NCBI GenBank assembly: GCA_023251135.1
Contig: JAHEZJ010000024.1
Location: 1 to 64,000 of the forward strand
Direction of reading: 5' to 3'
From: Flavobacterium sp.
GTDB taxonomy: Bacteria > Bacteroidota > Bacteroidia > Flavobacteriales > Flavobacteriaceae
DNA: 64,000 nucleotides
A program made the translations under genes and the position numbers. Shown piece after piece: positions 8,680 through 15,757 of the stretch; position 1 is the first letter of the stretch, and every line of letters starts with the position of its first letter. Below the pieces are notes generated by a model that did no database searches, was not told the DNA's origin, and saw only the letters and a program-made list of their open reading frames with translations.

Positions 8680-9261
8680 ATGGCCAGAACAAAAGAATTT
8701 AATGAAGATCAGGCTTTAGATAAAGCGATTGAGATTTTTTGGCACAAAGGATACAATGGTACATCGGCCAGTGATTTAGTTACTCATTTGGGGCTGAGCC
8801 GCTCGAGTTTGTATGATACTTTTGGCGACAAGCAGCAGCTTTTTGTCCGGTCTTTAGAACGTTATCAGAAGAATGGTCAGGAACAGATAGCACAGCTTTT
8901 TGAGCAGTCAGCTAATATTAAGGAAACTTTGCTGGAGGTTTTTAAGCAGGCGGTACTTGAAAGTCTGGAAGATCGTATTACCAAAGGCTGTTTTATGGTG
9001 AATTCTTCTGTCGAACTGGCGATGCATGACGAAGGGATTGCAAAAATTGTACAGAACAACAGACAGACTATGGAAGAGATTTTTACAAAAGCAGTTCAAA
9101 AAGGGCAGGATGCAGGTCATATTTCCACGAAGAATGCTGCCAGAGTATTGGCACGGTTTCTTTTTAATGCGTATTCGGGAATTCGGGTTTTGGCCAGAAC
9201 CGGAGAAAGGGATAAACAAGTTTATGACGATATTGTAAAAGCGACGTTTTCAATACTATGA
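8680..9261 (+). CDS. TetR/AcrR family transcriptional regulator
   Basis: 193 aa, ATG start. The N-terminal helix-turn-helix is clear: KGYNGTSASDLVTHLGLSRSSLYDTFGDKQQLF at about residues 24-56, followed by a helical ligand-binding domain. It resembles the TetR group that controls nearby short-chain dehydrogenases. The gene has its own promoter carrying a weaker version of the operator seen before the SDR gene, which suggests autoregulation together with repression of the SDR. A strong hairpin follows at 9282. Confidence 0.9.
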   Translation: MARTKEFNEDQALDKAIEIFWHKGYNGTSASDLVTHLGLSRSSLYDTFGDKQQLFVRSLERYQKNGQEQIAQLFEQSANIKETLLEVFKQAVLESLEDRITKGCFMVNSSVELAMHDEGIAKIVQNNRQTMEEIFTKAVQKGQDAGHISTKNAARVLARFLFNAYSGIRVLARTGERDKQVYDDIVKATFSIL

Positions 9262-9281
9262 TTTTGAAACGGCACATAAAT

Positions 9282-9317
9282 AAAAAACGGCAATTACTAG
9301 TGTAGTTGCCGTTTTTT
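9282..9317. terminator. Bidirectional intrinsic terminator
   Basis: AAAAAACGGCAA pairs perfectly with TTGCCGTTTTTT around a 12-nt loop. It has A and T tracts on the two sides, so it can end both the TetR gene and the convergent gene at 9350. Confidence 0.85.
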
Positions 9318-9349
9318 GCTTTAAGTAAGTAATAGAAAATGAATGACTC

Positions 9350-10408
9350 TTAGCTTTTTTCTTCTTTATTGAAATACACTAAGTAGTAATACATTTGTTT
9401 TTCTTCATCCCAACCTTTTTCAACAAATTTCTCAGCGCTTTCCGGATTAATGAAATCCATTTTGATCTGAATGTGAGTGTCCAGATTGATTACGTTTTTG
9501 ATTGATTTTCGGGCGTCTGAAACCGCTGCATTGGCAATAGGGAATGAGGTTACATCTTCGATGCTGTATTTTTCTCCTTTATCCACTTTATAGTTTTTGA
9601 ATTCAGGAATTAAGTCCGGATTGTCTAATACTTCGTTTAAGAAATTTTGTTCTTCAAACTGATCGTTTTTTGCGAAATAATTCACAGATCGGTTCATGAA
9701 CATTACTTCTTCTTTTTTGTCTTCTGCCGGTAAAACAACATCTTTAGCAAAGTTCTGGCAGAATTTTAAGTATTTTTTAGTGATGAAGTTTTCATCCTCA
9801 AAAGCATCAACAGATAAAAAGTGCTCTAACCAGTAACGCGCATCATAACGGTTGCTGTCAACAGTAAGGATTTTGTATCCTTCTTCTTTTTTATAGTTAA
9901 AAATCAAACAACCTTTGTCTAATTTGCTTAGGTTGATCCCTTGTTGCAGGATCATTTCAAGGTTGCTGTCTTTTTCTTCAAATTGTAAAAAGTCGGCTTG
10001 CAACTCGCTTTTAAAAATTCCGATGGCATCCACAACATTGTTGTCAATACTTAAGTTCGTCAGATAGGTGATGTAAACTTCTCCGTTTTTAATATGCGGG
10101 TGATTGGACTGTTCGAATAAATGTGTCGTGATTCGCTTTGAGATCTCCTGTAAATTTCCGGGATTGTCAAAAATCTCTGTAGCATATTTAAACATATCGT
10201 TGTAATCCAAATCGACTTCGTGCGCAAACTGATAATAGTTTTCTTCCTTCTCTCTGAAAGGCTTAAAAAAGTATTCTTTTATCAAAGGAACGATCTCATC
10301 ATTTAAATTAAATGGCTGTTCCGATAAAAAAATCGCTTCGTTTCTGCTTTTGTTTCCTACGCGGTGTATCGCAAGCGTCTCGATGTGGGTGTTGAATAAG
10401 TTTATCAT
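9350..10408 (-). CDS. Nucleoid-associated protein, YejK/NdpA family
   Basis: 352 aa, ATG start. The overall sequence fits the 37-kDa nucleoid-associated protein family (NA37/YejK): an N-terminal INLFNTHIETLAIHRVGNKSRNE segment, a central YLTNLSIDNNVVDAIGIFKSE block and a KGCLIFN strand pair, ending with a C-terminal IKMDFINPESAEKFVEKGWD segment. Members bind DNA in the nucleoid; the role in flavobacteria is not known to me. No membrane segments. It lies downstream of an S23-type gene on the same strand, separated by word repeats, so it may be its own unit. Confidence 0.75.
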   Translation of the reverse strand: MINLFNTHIETLAIHRVGNKSRNEAIFLSEQPFNLNDEIVPLIKEYFFKPFREKEENYYQFAHEVDLDYNDMFKYATEIFDNPGNLQEISKRITTHLFEQSNHPHIKNGEVYITYLTNLSIDNNVVDAIGIFKSELQADFLQFEEKDSNLEMILQQGINLSKLDKGCLIFNYKKEEGYKILTVDSNRYDARYWLEHFLSVDAFEDENFITKKYLKFCQNFAKDVVLPAEDKKEEVMFMNRSVNYFAKNDQFEEQNFLNEVLDNPDLIPEFKNYKVDKGEKYSIEDVTSFPIANAAVSDARKSIKNVINLDTHIQIKMDFINPESAEKFVEKGWDEEKQMYYYLVYFNKEEKS

Positions 10409-10416
10409 TTTTTTTT

Positions 10417-10452
10417 AGGTACTGAGGTTCTAAGTGTCTAAGGTAGTAAGGT
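10417..10452. repeat. Family A word repeat, left arm beside the S23 gene
   Basis: Tandem words AGGTACTGAGGTTC and TCTAAGGTAGTAAGG. The opposite arm lies beyond the S23-type gene at 10867, so the two arms flank that gene as an imperfect inverted repeat. Confidence 0.75.
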
Positions 10453-10812
10453 TTAGTTTCTGTTTTTTATTTTTTTAATAAAAGAAACTAACATTCTTTC
10501 TACTTCCCGACTATCCTCATATAAGTTGTTAAAATCGTCTTCTTTTAAATAAGATATGTTTTTTGCGATTTCCAGCTGAGTCTGCATTTCGAATAAAGAC
10601 CCAACAGAAATGTTTAAAAAGCGTAAAAGTTCTTTATCGCTTGCTCTTCCAAATCCTTCTGCGATATTGCAAGGTATAGAAATCGAGCTGCGTCTAATTT
10701 GTGAAGTTAATCCGAAGATTTCTTCTTTAGGAAAATTGTTTGTTGAAAAATAAATTTTGGTTGTCAGGGTCATTGATTTCTGCCAGATAAGCAAACTTCT
10801 AAAGTTACTCAT
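10453..10812 (-). CDS. Four-helix-bundle protein (S23 ribosomal intervening-sequence family)
   Basis: 119 aa, ATG start. It matches the S23/IVP family: an N-terminal FRSLLIWQKSM segment, IRRSSISIPCNIAEGFGR as the conserved centre, and a final helix with REVERMLVSFIKKI. Relatives occur inside 23S rRNA intervening sequences, as stand-alone genes, and as the Avd accessory protein of diversity-generating retroelements. Here there is no rRNA and no reverse transcriptase nearby. The gene is bounded on both sides by family A repeats in inverted orientation, which is suggestive of an inserted unit. Function unknown. Confidence 0.85.
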   Translation of the reverse strand: MSNFRSLLIWQKSMTLTTKIYFSTNNFPKEEIFGLTSQIRRSSISIPCNIAEGFGRASDKELLRFLNISVGSLFEMQTQLEIAKNISYLKEDDFNNLYEDSREVERMLVSFIKKIKNRN

Positions 10813-10866
10813 GTCTAAATATATTTAATTTGAAAAATTAAATATAAGAAAAAACTTTCAAATACA

Positions 10867-10908
10867 AAACCTCAGAACCTTAGCGTCTCAGAACTTCAGA
10901 ACCTTTAA
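10867..10908. repeat. Family A word repeat, right arm beside the S23 gene
   Basis: Words AACCTCAGAACCTTAGCG and TCAGAACTTCAGAACC are reverse complements of the left arm at 10417. The repeat ends two bases before the stop codon of the next gene. Confidence 0.75.
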
Positions 10909-10909
10909 A

Positions 10910-11449
10910 CTAATTCCAATTCTCCTCAAATCCGTAATCTTCAAAACTGTCGTCGCCTTCAAACATGTCAAGATCGTCTTCATCAAGATCGTCTTCAAAT
11001 TCTCCGTAGATGTCGTCGTGCATGTCGGCTTCAAAGCTTTTTTCGATAGCTTCGTCCGGCATTTCTCCGTGTGAGAATAAGGTTTCAGGGTATGGAGCTC
11101 CTGCGATTTGATCTTCAACAGCAGCTAATTCTACTAAGAATGTCCACATATTGATGAAATCATACACATAGATGATTTTGGTGTTTTCTTTGTCTAAAAT
11201 AGAAGATAACGGATAATCGCTCATAGTTCTTTGTTCGCCAGGAACATCACCAGTATCAAAAAGTGGAATTTCATCCTCTTGATTCCAGGTTTCGTCGCAG
11301 GTATAAAACGAAGCTACTTCCATTCCGTCAAAACCAAAAGCGTTGAAGATCGCATTGTGTAAATCCTCAAGAGTATCATCTTCAAGAATTGCAATGTCTC
11401 TAAAAATATCTTCTTCGGCGTCTAGAATTACTCTAAATTTATAAACCAT
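10910..11449 (-). CDS. pRiA4b ORF-3 / IS1096 passenger-like family protein
   Basis: 179 aa, ATG start. The fold of the plasmid pRiA4b ORF-3 family is visible: MVYKFRVILDAEEDIFRDIAI at the start, LEDLHNAIFNAFGFDG, then IIYVYDFINMWTFLVEL. The last 35 or so residues are almost entirely Asp and Glu with aromatic spacers, a strongly acidic tail. Despite the family name there is no transposase or IS end here, and this is a usual chromosomal gene in Bacteroidota. Function unknown. Confidence 0.75.
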   Translation of the reverse strand: MVYKFRVILDAEEDIFRDIAILEDDTLEDLHNAIFNAFGFDGMEVASFYTCDETWNQEDEIPLFDTGDVPGEQRTMSDYPLSSILDKENTKIIYVYDFINMWTFLVELAAVEDQIAGAPYPETLFSHGEMPDEAIEKSFEADMHDDIYGEFEDDLDEDDLDMFEGDDSFEDYGFEENWN

Positions 11450-11619
11450 AATCTTTGTTTTTATTGAGAGGGCAAAGGTAAAATATAAATAATGATTTAT
11501 GAATTGTGAAGCACGATTTGTTGAAAAGATTTTTTATTCGTCTAGTGCGACAGTGTGCCAGCCTTTTGCATGAAATAGGCGCTGATCTGACTCAGAAGGG
11601 CTGTCGTGAAAAAACGCAA

Positions 11620-12219
11620 TTACTTTTTGATGAATCGTTTTCTGATTTTGTGGTAATGTTTGTGGTAGGTACTATGGCTTGGATAACTTCTGCTTGACGT
11701 CATATTATTAAAAACTAATGCCGTTATAAACAAAATAAGTACCCCGTCTAAAACAGGAGAAAGAACATACATATAACCGAGGTCTTTTATCTGAGCGGAA
11801 CCTGTAACTGCAATAAGTGCTGTCGCTCCTCCGGGAGGATGAAGCGTTTTGGTGATTTGCATAAAAATAATTGAAAAGGAAACGGCCAGGGGGGCAGACA
11901 GCCAAACGATGTCCGGGATTAATTGGTTTACCGTTACTCCAATAATTGCAGAGATTACATGGCCTCCAATTAAATTTCGAGGTTGCGAGAACGGGCTTTG
12001 AATGATTCCGTAAACCAGTACACTCGATGCTCCAAAAGAACCAATTAAGAAAACAATATCGGTGCCGGAAAAGCGAATAGATTCCAGATAAGAAAGGATT
12101 CCAATACCAACAAACGATCCTATAAACGACCAGAAATGTTCTTTATAATCAATTAAAGTTTCTTTGTAAAGTATATAACGGGTTTTGCGATAGCCTCTTT
12201 TTATTTTTGAAGTTGGCAT
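11620..12219 (-). CDS. HPP family membrane protein
   Basis: 199 aa, ATG start. It carries the HPP signature (LHPPGGATALIAV, about residues 127-139) that names the family, with four or five hydrophobic helices and a basic C-terminal tail (HYHKIRKRFIKK). HPP proteins are small inner-membrane proteins; some members are linked to nitrite transport, but the substrate cannot be read here. It follows a CLC-type channel gene on the same strand with a 72-bp gap, so the two may be co-transcribed. Confidence 0.85.
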   Translation of the reverse strand: MPTSKIKRGYRKTRYILYKETLIDYKEHFWSFIGSFVGIGILSYLESIRFSGTDIVFLIGSFGASSVLVYGIIQSPFSQPRNLIGGHVISAIIGVTVNQLIPDIVWLSAPLAVSFSIIFMQITKTLHPPGGATALIAVTGSAQIKDLGYMYVLSPVLDGVLILFITALVFNNMTSSRSYPSHSTYHKHYHKIRKRFIKK

Positions 12220-12250
12220 ATTTGTGAATTATTTGATGTGGTATTTTTTA

Positions 12251-12269
12251 TCCGGGACTAAAACCCGGA
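12251..12269. repeat. Small hairpin between the CLC and HPP genes
   Basis: TCCGGG and CCCGGA frame a 7-nt loop. There is no T run on either side, so it is more likely a dispersed word repeat than a terminator. Confidence 0.4.
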
Positions 12270-12291
12270 CCAATATTAAGTGTTTTAAAAT

Positions 12292-13572
12292 TTATTTTAG
12301 TGCCGCAGGTGCATACGTATAAACGGTATAAGGATAAATGGTTTTTGCGGTATATTTTGAGATCAGGCAAACCACCAAAATTGGTAAAAACAGAGTATAG
12401 TCGTTGGTTAATCCGCAAACCAGGAATATAGCTGTAAAGGGCGCGTGAATGCTGGCGCTTAAAACAGCTGCCATCCCAATAATCATAAAGTTTACCGGAA
12501 TTACGTGTACCTGAAAAAAGGTGTTTAAAATGGATGCCAGCAGCAATCCTAAAAAAGCACCAATAAAAAGACTTGGAGCAAAAACGCCTCCATCGCCTCC
12601 TGAGGCTAATGTTACAGAGGTTACAATTGGCTTAAGCAGTAAAATTCCAATAAAAGTAAGCGCGAGAGTCAGCGTCAACGGAATTTCAGCCGAATTGCTA
12701 AAAATACCTTTTATCGCATGATACCCTTCGCCATATAGCTGCGGGAAAATAAATAGGGAAACGCTTAAAACGACAGAACCAATTAAGATTTTATAATAAT
12801 GCGTATCAATTTTACCGAATTGAGATTTAAAGAACAGCACACAACGGGTAAGGTAAACCGAATTTATTCCGGCCAGAATTCCTAAAAGAATAAAATACGG
12901 AATCGCTTTTAAATGCCAGGTTGTGATAGAGACTGCGAATAAAGGTTCTTCTTTTAAAATGGTAAGTAAACCAAAAGCAATTGAAACGGCAATGATGTTT
13001 GAAATAACAAAAGCACGGGTTACTTTTCTGGAGATTACTTCTAAAGCAAACAAGATTCCGGCAATTGGGCTGCTAAATAAAGCGGTAACTCCCGCCGCAA
13101 CTCCTGCACAGATAAGCTCGGTTTTGTATTTGCGAAATACATTTTCTTTTTGTTGTGCAACAGATCCGATGGTAGCAGTGGCCACTACGGTAGAGACTTC
13201 GATTCCGGTTGAGCCTCCAAAAGCAACAGTCAGTAAACCGTTGATAAAGTGGGAAGGAATTTTATAAGAAGGTAAATTTTTGGAACTGGATTTTGTGCTT
13301 TCAAAAACTTCTTTGATTCCCTTGTTTTCTTTTTTCTTGAACAAATAATGTCGGAGAAAGTAGATAACAGACAATCCGAAGACGGGGAAGATGATATAAA
13401 AAACAGGATTTACGGAGACTTCATGAAAGAAAATTTCTTCGTAATATTCGGTAATTTTTTTGAGCGAGATTCCTAAAAAGGCCGAAAGAAAGCCAATTAA
13501 TACCGAAACAATAACTAATTTTTGAAGGACAATAAATTGATGATTTTTTTTGATTCTAGCCGTTTTGTTCAT
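12292..13572 (-). CDS. CLC-type voltage-gated chloride channel/transporter
   Basis: 426 aa, ATG start, about ten membrane helices and no C-terminal CBS domains. CLC motifs are visible but altered: the first filter motif (GSGIP in classical members) reads NKGIKEV; the gating region (GREGP) reads GIEVS, which keeps the gating Glu; GVTALFSSPIAGILFALE is well preserved; the third motif GxFxP is GGVFAPSLFIGAFLG. Ion selectivity is therefore uncertain. An HPP gene follows on the same strand. Confidence 0.85.
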   Translation of the reverse strand: MNKTARIKKNHQFIVLQKLVIVSVLIGFLSAFLGISLKKITEYYEEIFFHEVSVNPVFYIIFPVFGLSVIYFLRHYLFKKKENKGIKEVFESTKSSSKNLPSYKIPSHFINGLLTVAFGGSTGIEVSTVVATATIGSVAQQKENVFRKYKTELICAGVAAGVTALFSSPIAGILFALEVISRKVTRAFVISNIIAVSIAFGLLTILKEEPLFAVSITTWHLKAIPYFILLGILAGINSVYLTRCVLFFKSQFGKIDTHYYKILIGSVVLSVSLFIFPQLYGEGYHAIKGIFSNSAEIPLTLTLALTFIGILLLKPIVTSVTLASGGDGGVFAPSLFIGAFLGLLLASILNTFFQVHVIPVNFMIIGMAAVLSASIHAPFTAIFLVCGLTNDYTLFLPILVVCLISKYTAKTIYPYTVYTYAPAALK

Positions 13573-13710
13573 CAGACGTTGATTTTTGAAATCGCATTTT
13601 TTTCACGCGGATTACAAAATTAGCCAATCAAATTCGTTTTTTCATATAAATCACTCCTTATATTGTGTTAAAGTTGCTGATTTAGAGGAATTCTTTTAGT
13701 GTTTTTTAAA

Positions 13711-14100
13711 TTATCGTTCGTAAAACTCAATGGGCAGTTCGTCCGGATCGGCAATAAAAGTGAATCGTTTTTCGGTAATTTCGTCGATTCGGATCGGCTC
13801 CGATTCGATATTTTTGGTGTTTAAAAAAGCGATGGTTTCTTCTAAGTTAATGACTTCGAAAGCCAAATGACGCAAGCCCACAGCCTCAGGTCTTGAAGGA
13901 CGTTTTGGCGGATTGGGGAATGAGAATAATTCGACTACATACGTGCCATTCAAAGCCAAATCGAGTTTGTAAGACTGGCGTTCTTCGCGATAGATTTCCC
14001 GAATAATGGTCAAACCTAAGACTTCGGTATAGAATGTTTTAGACTTTTGGTAATCTGAACATAAAATGGCAATATGATGAACTTTATTTAAGGTAAGCAT
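13711..14100 (-). CDS. VOC family protein, glyoxalase-like (YaeR/GloA2 type)
   Basis: 129 aa, ATG start. A single vicinal-oxygen-chelate module pair: HHIAILCSDYQKSKTFYTEVLGL with a metal-binding His at the start, VVELFSFPNPP, LRHLAFEV with the second His, and DPDELPIEFYE with the final Glu. This pattern fits the YaeR/GloA2 group of unknown substrate. It is the last gene of a four-gene minus-strand operon (DinB-like, YciI-like, acetyltransferase, VOC) with a gap of 7 bp before it. Confidence 0.85.
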   Translation of the reverse strand: MLTLNKVHHIAILCSDYQKSKTFYTEVLGLTIIREIYREERQSYKLDLALNGTYVVELFSFPNPPKRPSRPEAVGLRHLAFEVINLEETIAFLNTKNIESEPIRIDEITEKRFTFIADPDELPIEFYER

Positions 14101-14107
14101 TGTTTTT

Positions 14108-14674
14108 TTATTGGGGTTCCTGATTTAATTTTCGAATAACTTTTGCCGGATTTCCAACAGCCAGAGAGTTGTCGGGGATATCTTTGGTGACTACCGAACC
14201 TGCACCAACCACACAGCCTTTTCCGATGGTTACCCCCGGACAGATTACAGAATTTCCGCCTATCCAGCAATCGTCACCTATAGTAATAGGCAATGCATTT
14301 TCAAGTGTTTTTCTGAGTTCGGCGTCAAGCGGATGCGTAGCAGTATAAATTTGAACGTTTGGCGCAAAAAATACATTTGATCCAATGTTTACCGGTGCAC
14401 AGTCCAGAACGACACAGTTTACATTAAAATAAACGTTGTCTCCGCATGAAATATTGTAGCCATAATCACAATGAAAAGGAGGTTCGATATAAAAACTTTT
14501 GCCGGTGTTTGGAATGAGTTCCGCTAAAATTTCTTTGGCTTTTTTGGTTAAGCGATATTCCGTTACGTTCAATCGATGCAATAAATTTTTGGCTTTTCGA
14601 CGTTCTTTTACTAAGAGAGGATCTCCCGCAGCATAATAGTCTCCCGCTATCATTTTCTCTTTTTCTGTTTTCAT
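14108..14674 (-). CDS. Sugar O-acetyltransferase (maltose acetyltransferase family)
   Basis: 188 aa, ATG start. The N-terminus KEKMIAGDYYAAGDPLLVKERRKAK is the typical Mac domain of maltose/galactoside acetyltransferases. The remainder is a left-handed hexapeptide helix (NVYFNVNCVVLDCAPVNIG; IGDDCWIGGNSVICPG), with catalytic His in ATHPLD. It would transfer acetyl from acetyl-CoA to a sugar hydroxyl in the cytoplasm. Gaps to the neighbours are 7 and 9 bp, so it is co-transcribed with the DinB, YciI and VOC genes. Confidence 0.9.
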   Translation of the reverse strand: MKTEKEKMIAGDYYAAGDPLLVKERRKAKNLLHRLNVTEYRLTKKAKEILAELIPNTGKSFYIEPPFHCDYGYNISCGDNVYFNVNCVVLDCAPVNIGSNVFFAPNVQIYTATHPLDAELRKTLENALPITIGDDCWIGGNSVICPGVTIGKGCVVGAGSVVTKDIPDNSLAVGNPAKVIRKLNQEPQ

Positions 14675-14683
14675 AAAATGGGC

Positions 14684-15142
14684 TTATATTTTTGTTTTGG
14701 CAATTTTTTCGTGAATTTTTAAGGTTTCCTGTAAAGCGGCTGTGGCGTACCAAGGCGTTAACTCCGCCTCCAGTAAATTCGCCTGTATGGCCGGATCTGT
14801 TGCAACAAGTGCTTTTGCTTCCTCGACAGTTGCGACATTAAAAATGTAAATTCCCCTGTAATTTCGGTCATTTTTCATAAAAGGTCCGGCGACAACCAAT
14901 TTCCCTTCCTTGGCCAGTTTCCCGATGTTGGCCATATGACCTTCAAACAGCTTTTTACTTTCTTCTTTGGTAGCCGTAGTATTCGACCCTGATTTTAAAA
15001 GGCAAAATACATATTTTTTCATTCCGTACTCGTCTGCATGGAGTGATTTTGCCAGATTTTCGTCGAATTTGCTTTCTGTTTCCTGAGCGAACCCAATTGT
15101 ACCGAATAGCAGTAAAGCGAAAAATGAAAACATTTTTTTCAT
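14684..15142 (-). CDS. Exported YciI-like protein
   Basis: 152 aa, ATG start. A signal peptide (FSFFALLLFGTIGFAQ) precedes a YCII domain: YVFCLLKSG, HMANIGKLAKEGKLVVAGPF and FNVATVEEAKALVATDPAIQANLLEAELTPWY, with the family His and Asp. Most YciI proteins are cytoplasmic, so a secreted version is mildly unusual. Second gene of the DinB operon. The activity is unknown. Confidence 0.8.
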   Translation of the reverse strand: MKKMFSFFALLLFGTIGFAQETESKFDENLAKSLHADEYGMKKYVFCLLKSGSNTTATKEESKKLFEGHMANIGKLAKEGKLVVAGPFMKNDRNYRGIYIFNVATVEEAKALVATDPAIQANLLEAELTPWYATAALQETLKIHEKIAKTKI

Positions 15143-15155
15143 ATCATAATTTGTT

Positions 15156-15614
15156 TTAAAGTAGTTTTTTCAAAATAACAATCTGCCCTAAATGATACAC
15201 ATCGTGCTGAATAATTCCGTGTATGTGCTCGTAGTACGTATGATTATTATTGAGGTATATTTTTTCTAAGTCGGCATCCTCAAAATCTTCAAAAAAAGCA
15301 TGCCACAATTCCTGTGATTTCCCCAGGCTCTGAAGTGACTGTTCCCAGGCTGCTTCGGATGAATCTAAAACGGGCACAAAATAATTGTGATCGGGCGTTA
15401 TAATGGTTTCTCCCTGAACACGTTTTAAAATGTTTCTTCGCCATTGAATCAGATGATTGACAATTTCCCAAATCGTATTTAAATTGGGGTTGACTTTTTT
15501 GTAGGCCTGGTCGGCACTTACGTTTTGCAACGTATGAACCAGATTAACTTCTAACCAGGGATTTCCATTATAGATGGACTGATACAGATTTGAAATTCTT
15601 TTGCTTTCTGACAT
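15156..15614 (-). CDS. DinB-like four-helix protein
   Basis: 152 aa, ATG start. It fits the DinB/YfiT superfamily: first metal His in IVNHLIQWRRNI, and the last helix with QHDVYHLGQIVILKK giving the other two His. These are putative metal-dependent enzymes, some acting with low-molecular-weight thiols such as bacillithiol. First gene of a four-gene operon with YciI, acetyltransferase and VOC genes. Confidence 0.8.
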   Translation of the reverse strand: MSESKRISNLYQSIYNGNPWLEVNLVHTLQNVSADQAYKKVNPNLNTIWEIVNHLIQWRRNILKRVQGETIITPDHNYFVPVLDSSEAAWEQSLQSLGKSQELWHAFFEDFEDADLEKIYLNNNHTYYEHIHGIIQHDVYHLGQIVILKKLL

Positions 15615-15725
15615 AATTGATCACTTTTAAAAGACACTAGCTAAGATACAAATAAGTAATTTACAACTCATCCTTAAAATTCTACAATTGGGTTATTTAA
15701 TATTTTTTAACAGGAAATGTTAAAA

Positions 15726-15733
15726 TACATTTG
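15726..15733 (+). promoter_or_regulatory. -7 promoter box of the TonB-dependent receptor gene
   Basis: TACATTTG fits TAnnTTTG. Transcription from here would begin only a few bases before the ATG at 15758 and rules out the TTG at 15731 as a start. Confidence 0.6.
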
Positions 15734-15757
15734 CTTCATCAAAAACTAATAAATACC

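Noticed and set aside
10453..10812. Diversity-generating retroelement accessory protein
   Set aside because: No reverse transcriptase, template repeat or variable gene in the vicinity.
10888..11118. Minus-strand frame of 76 aa
   Set aside because: Same strand, other frame, within the acidic tail of the pRiA4b-like gene; composition follows the repeat and GAA codons.
10910..11449. Transposon gene, because the family name includes IS1096
   Set aside because: No transposase, IS ends or target duplication; the gene is an ordinary chromosomal member of the pRiA4b ORF-3 family.
11506..11697. Plus-strand open frame of 63 aa
   Set aside because: It overlaps the HPP gene on the other strand and has no family or promoter.
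15731..15757. TTG start for the TonB-dependent receptor
   Set aside because: The TTG is part of the -7 box TACATTTG; the ATG at 15758 gives a normal signal peptide.
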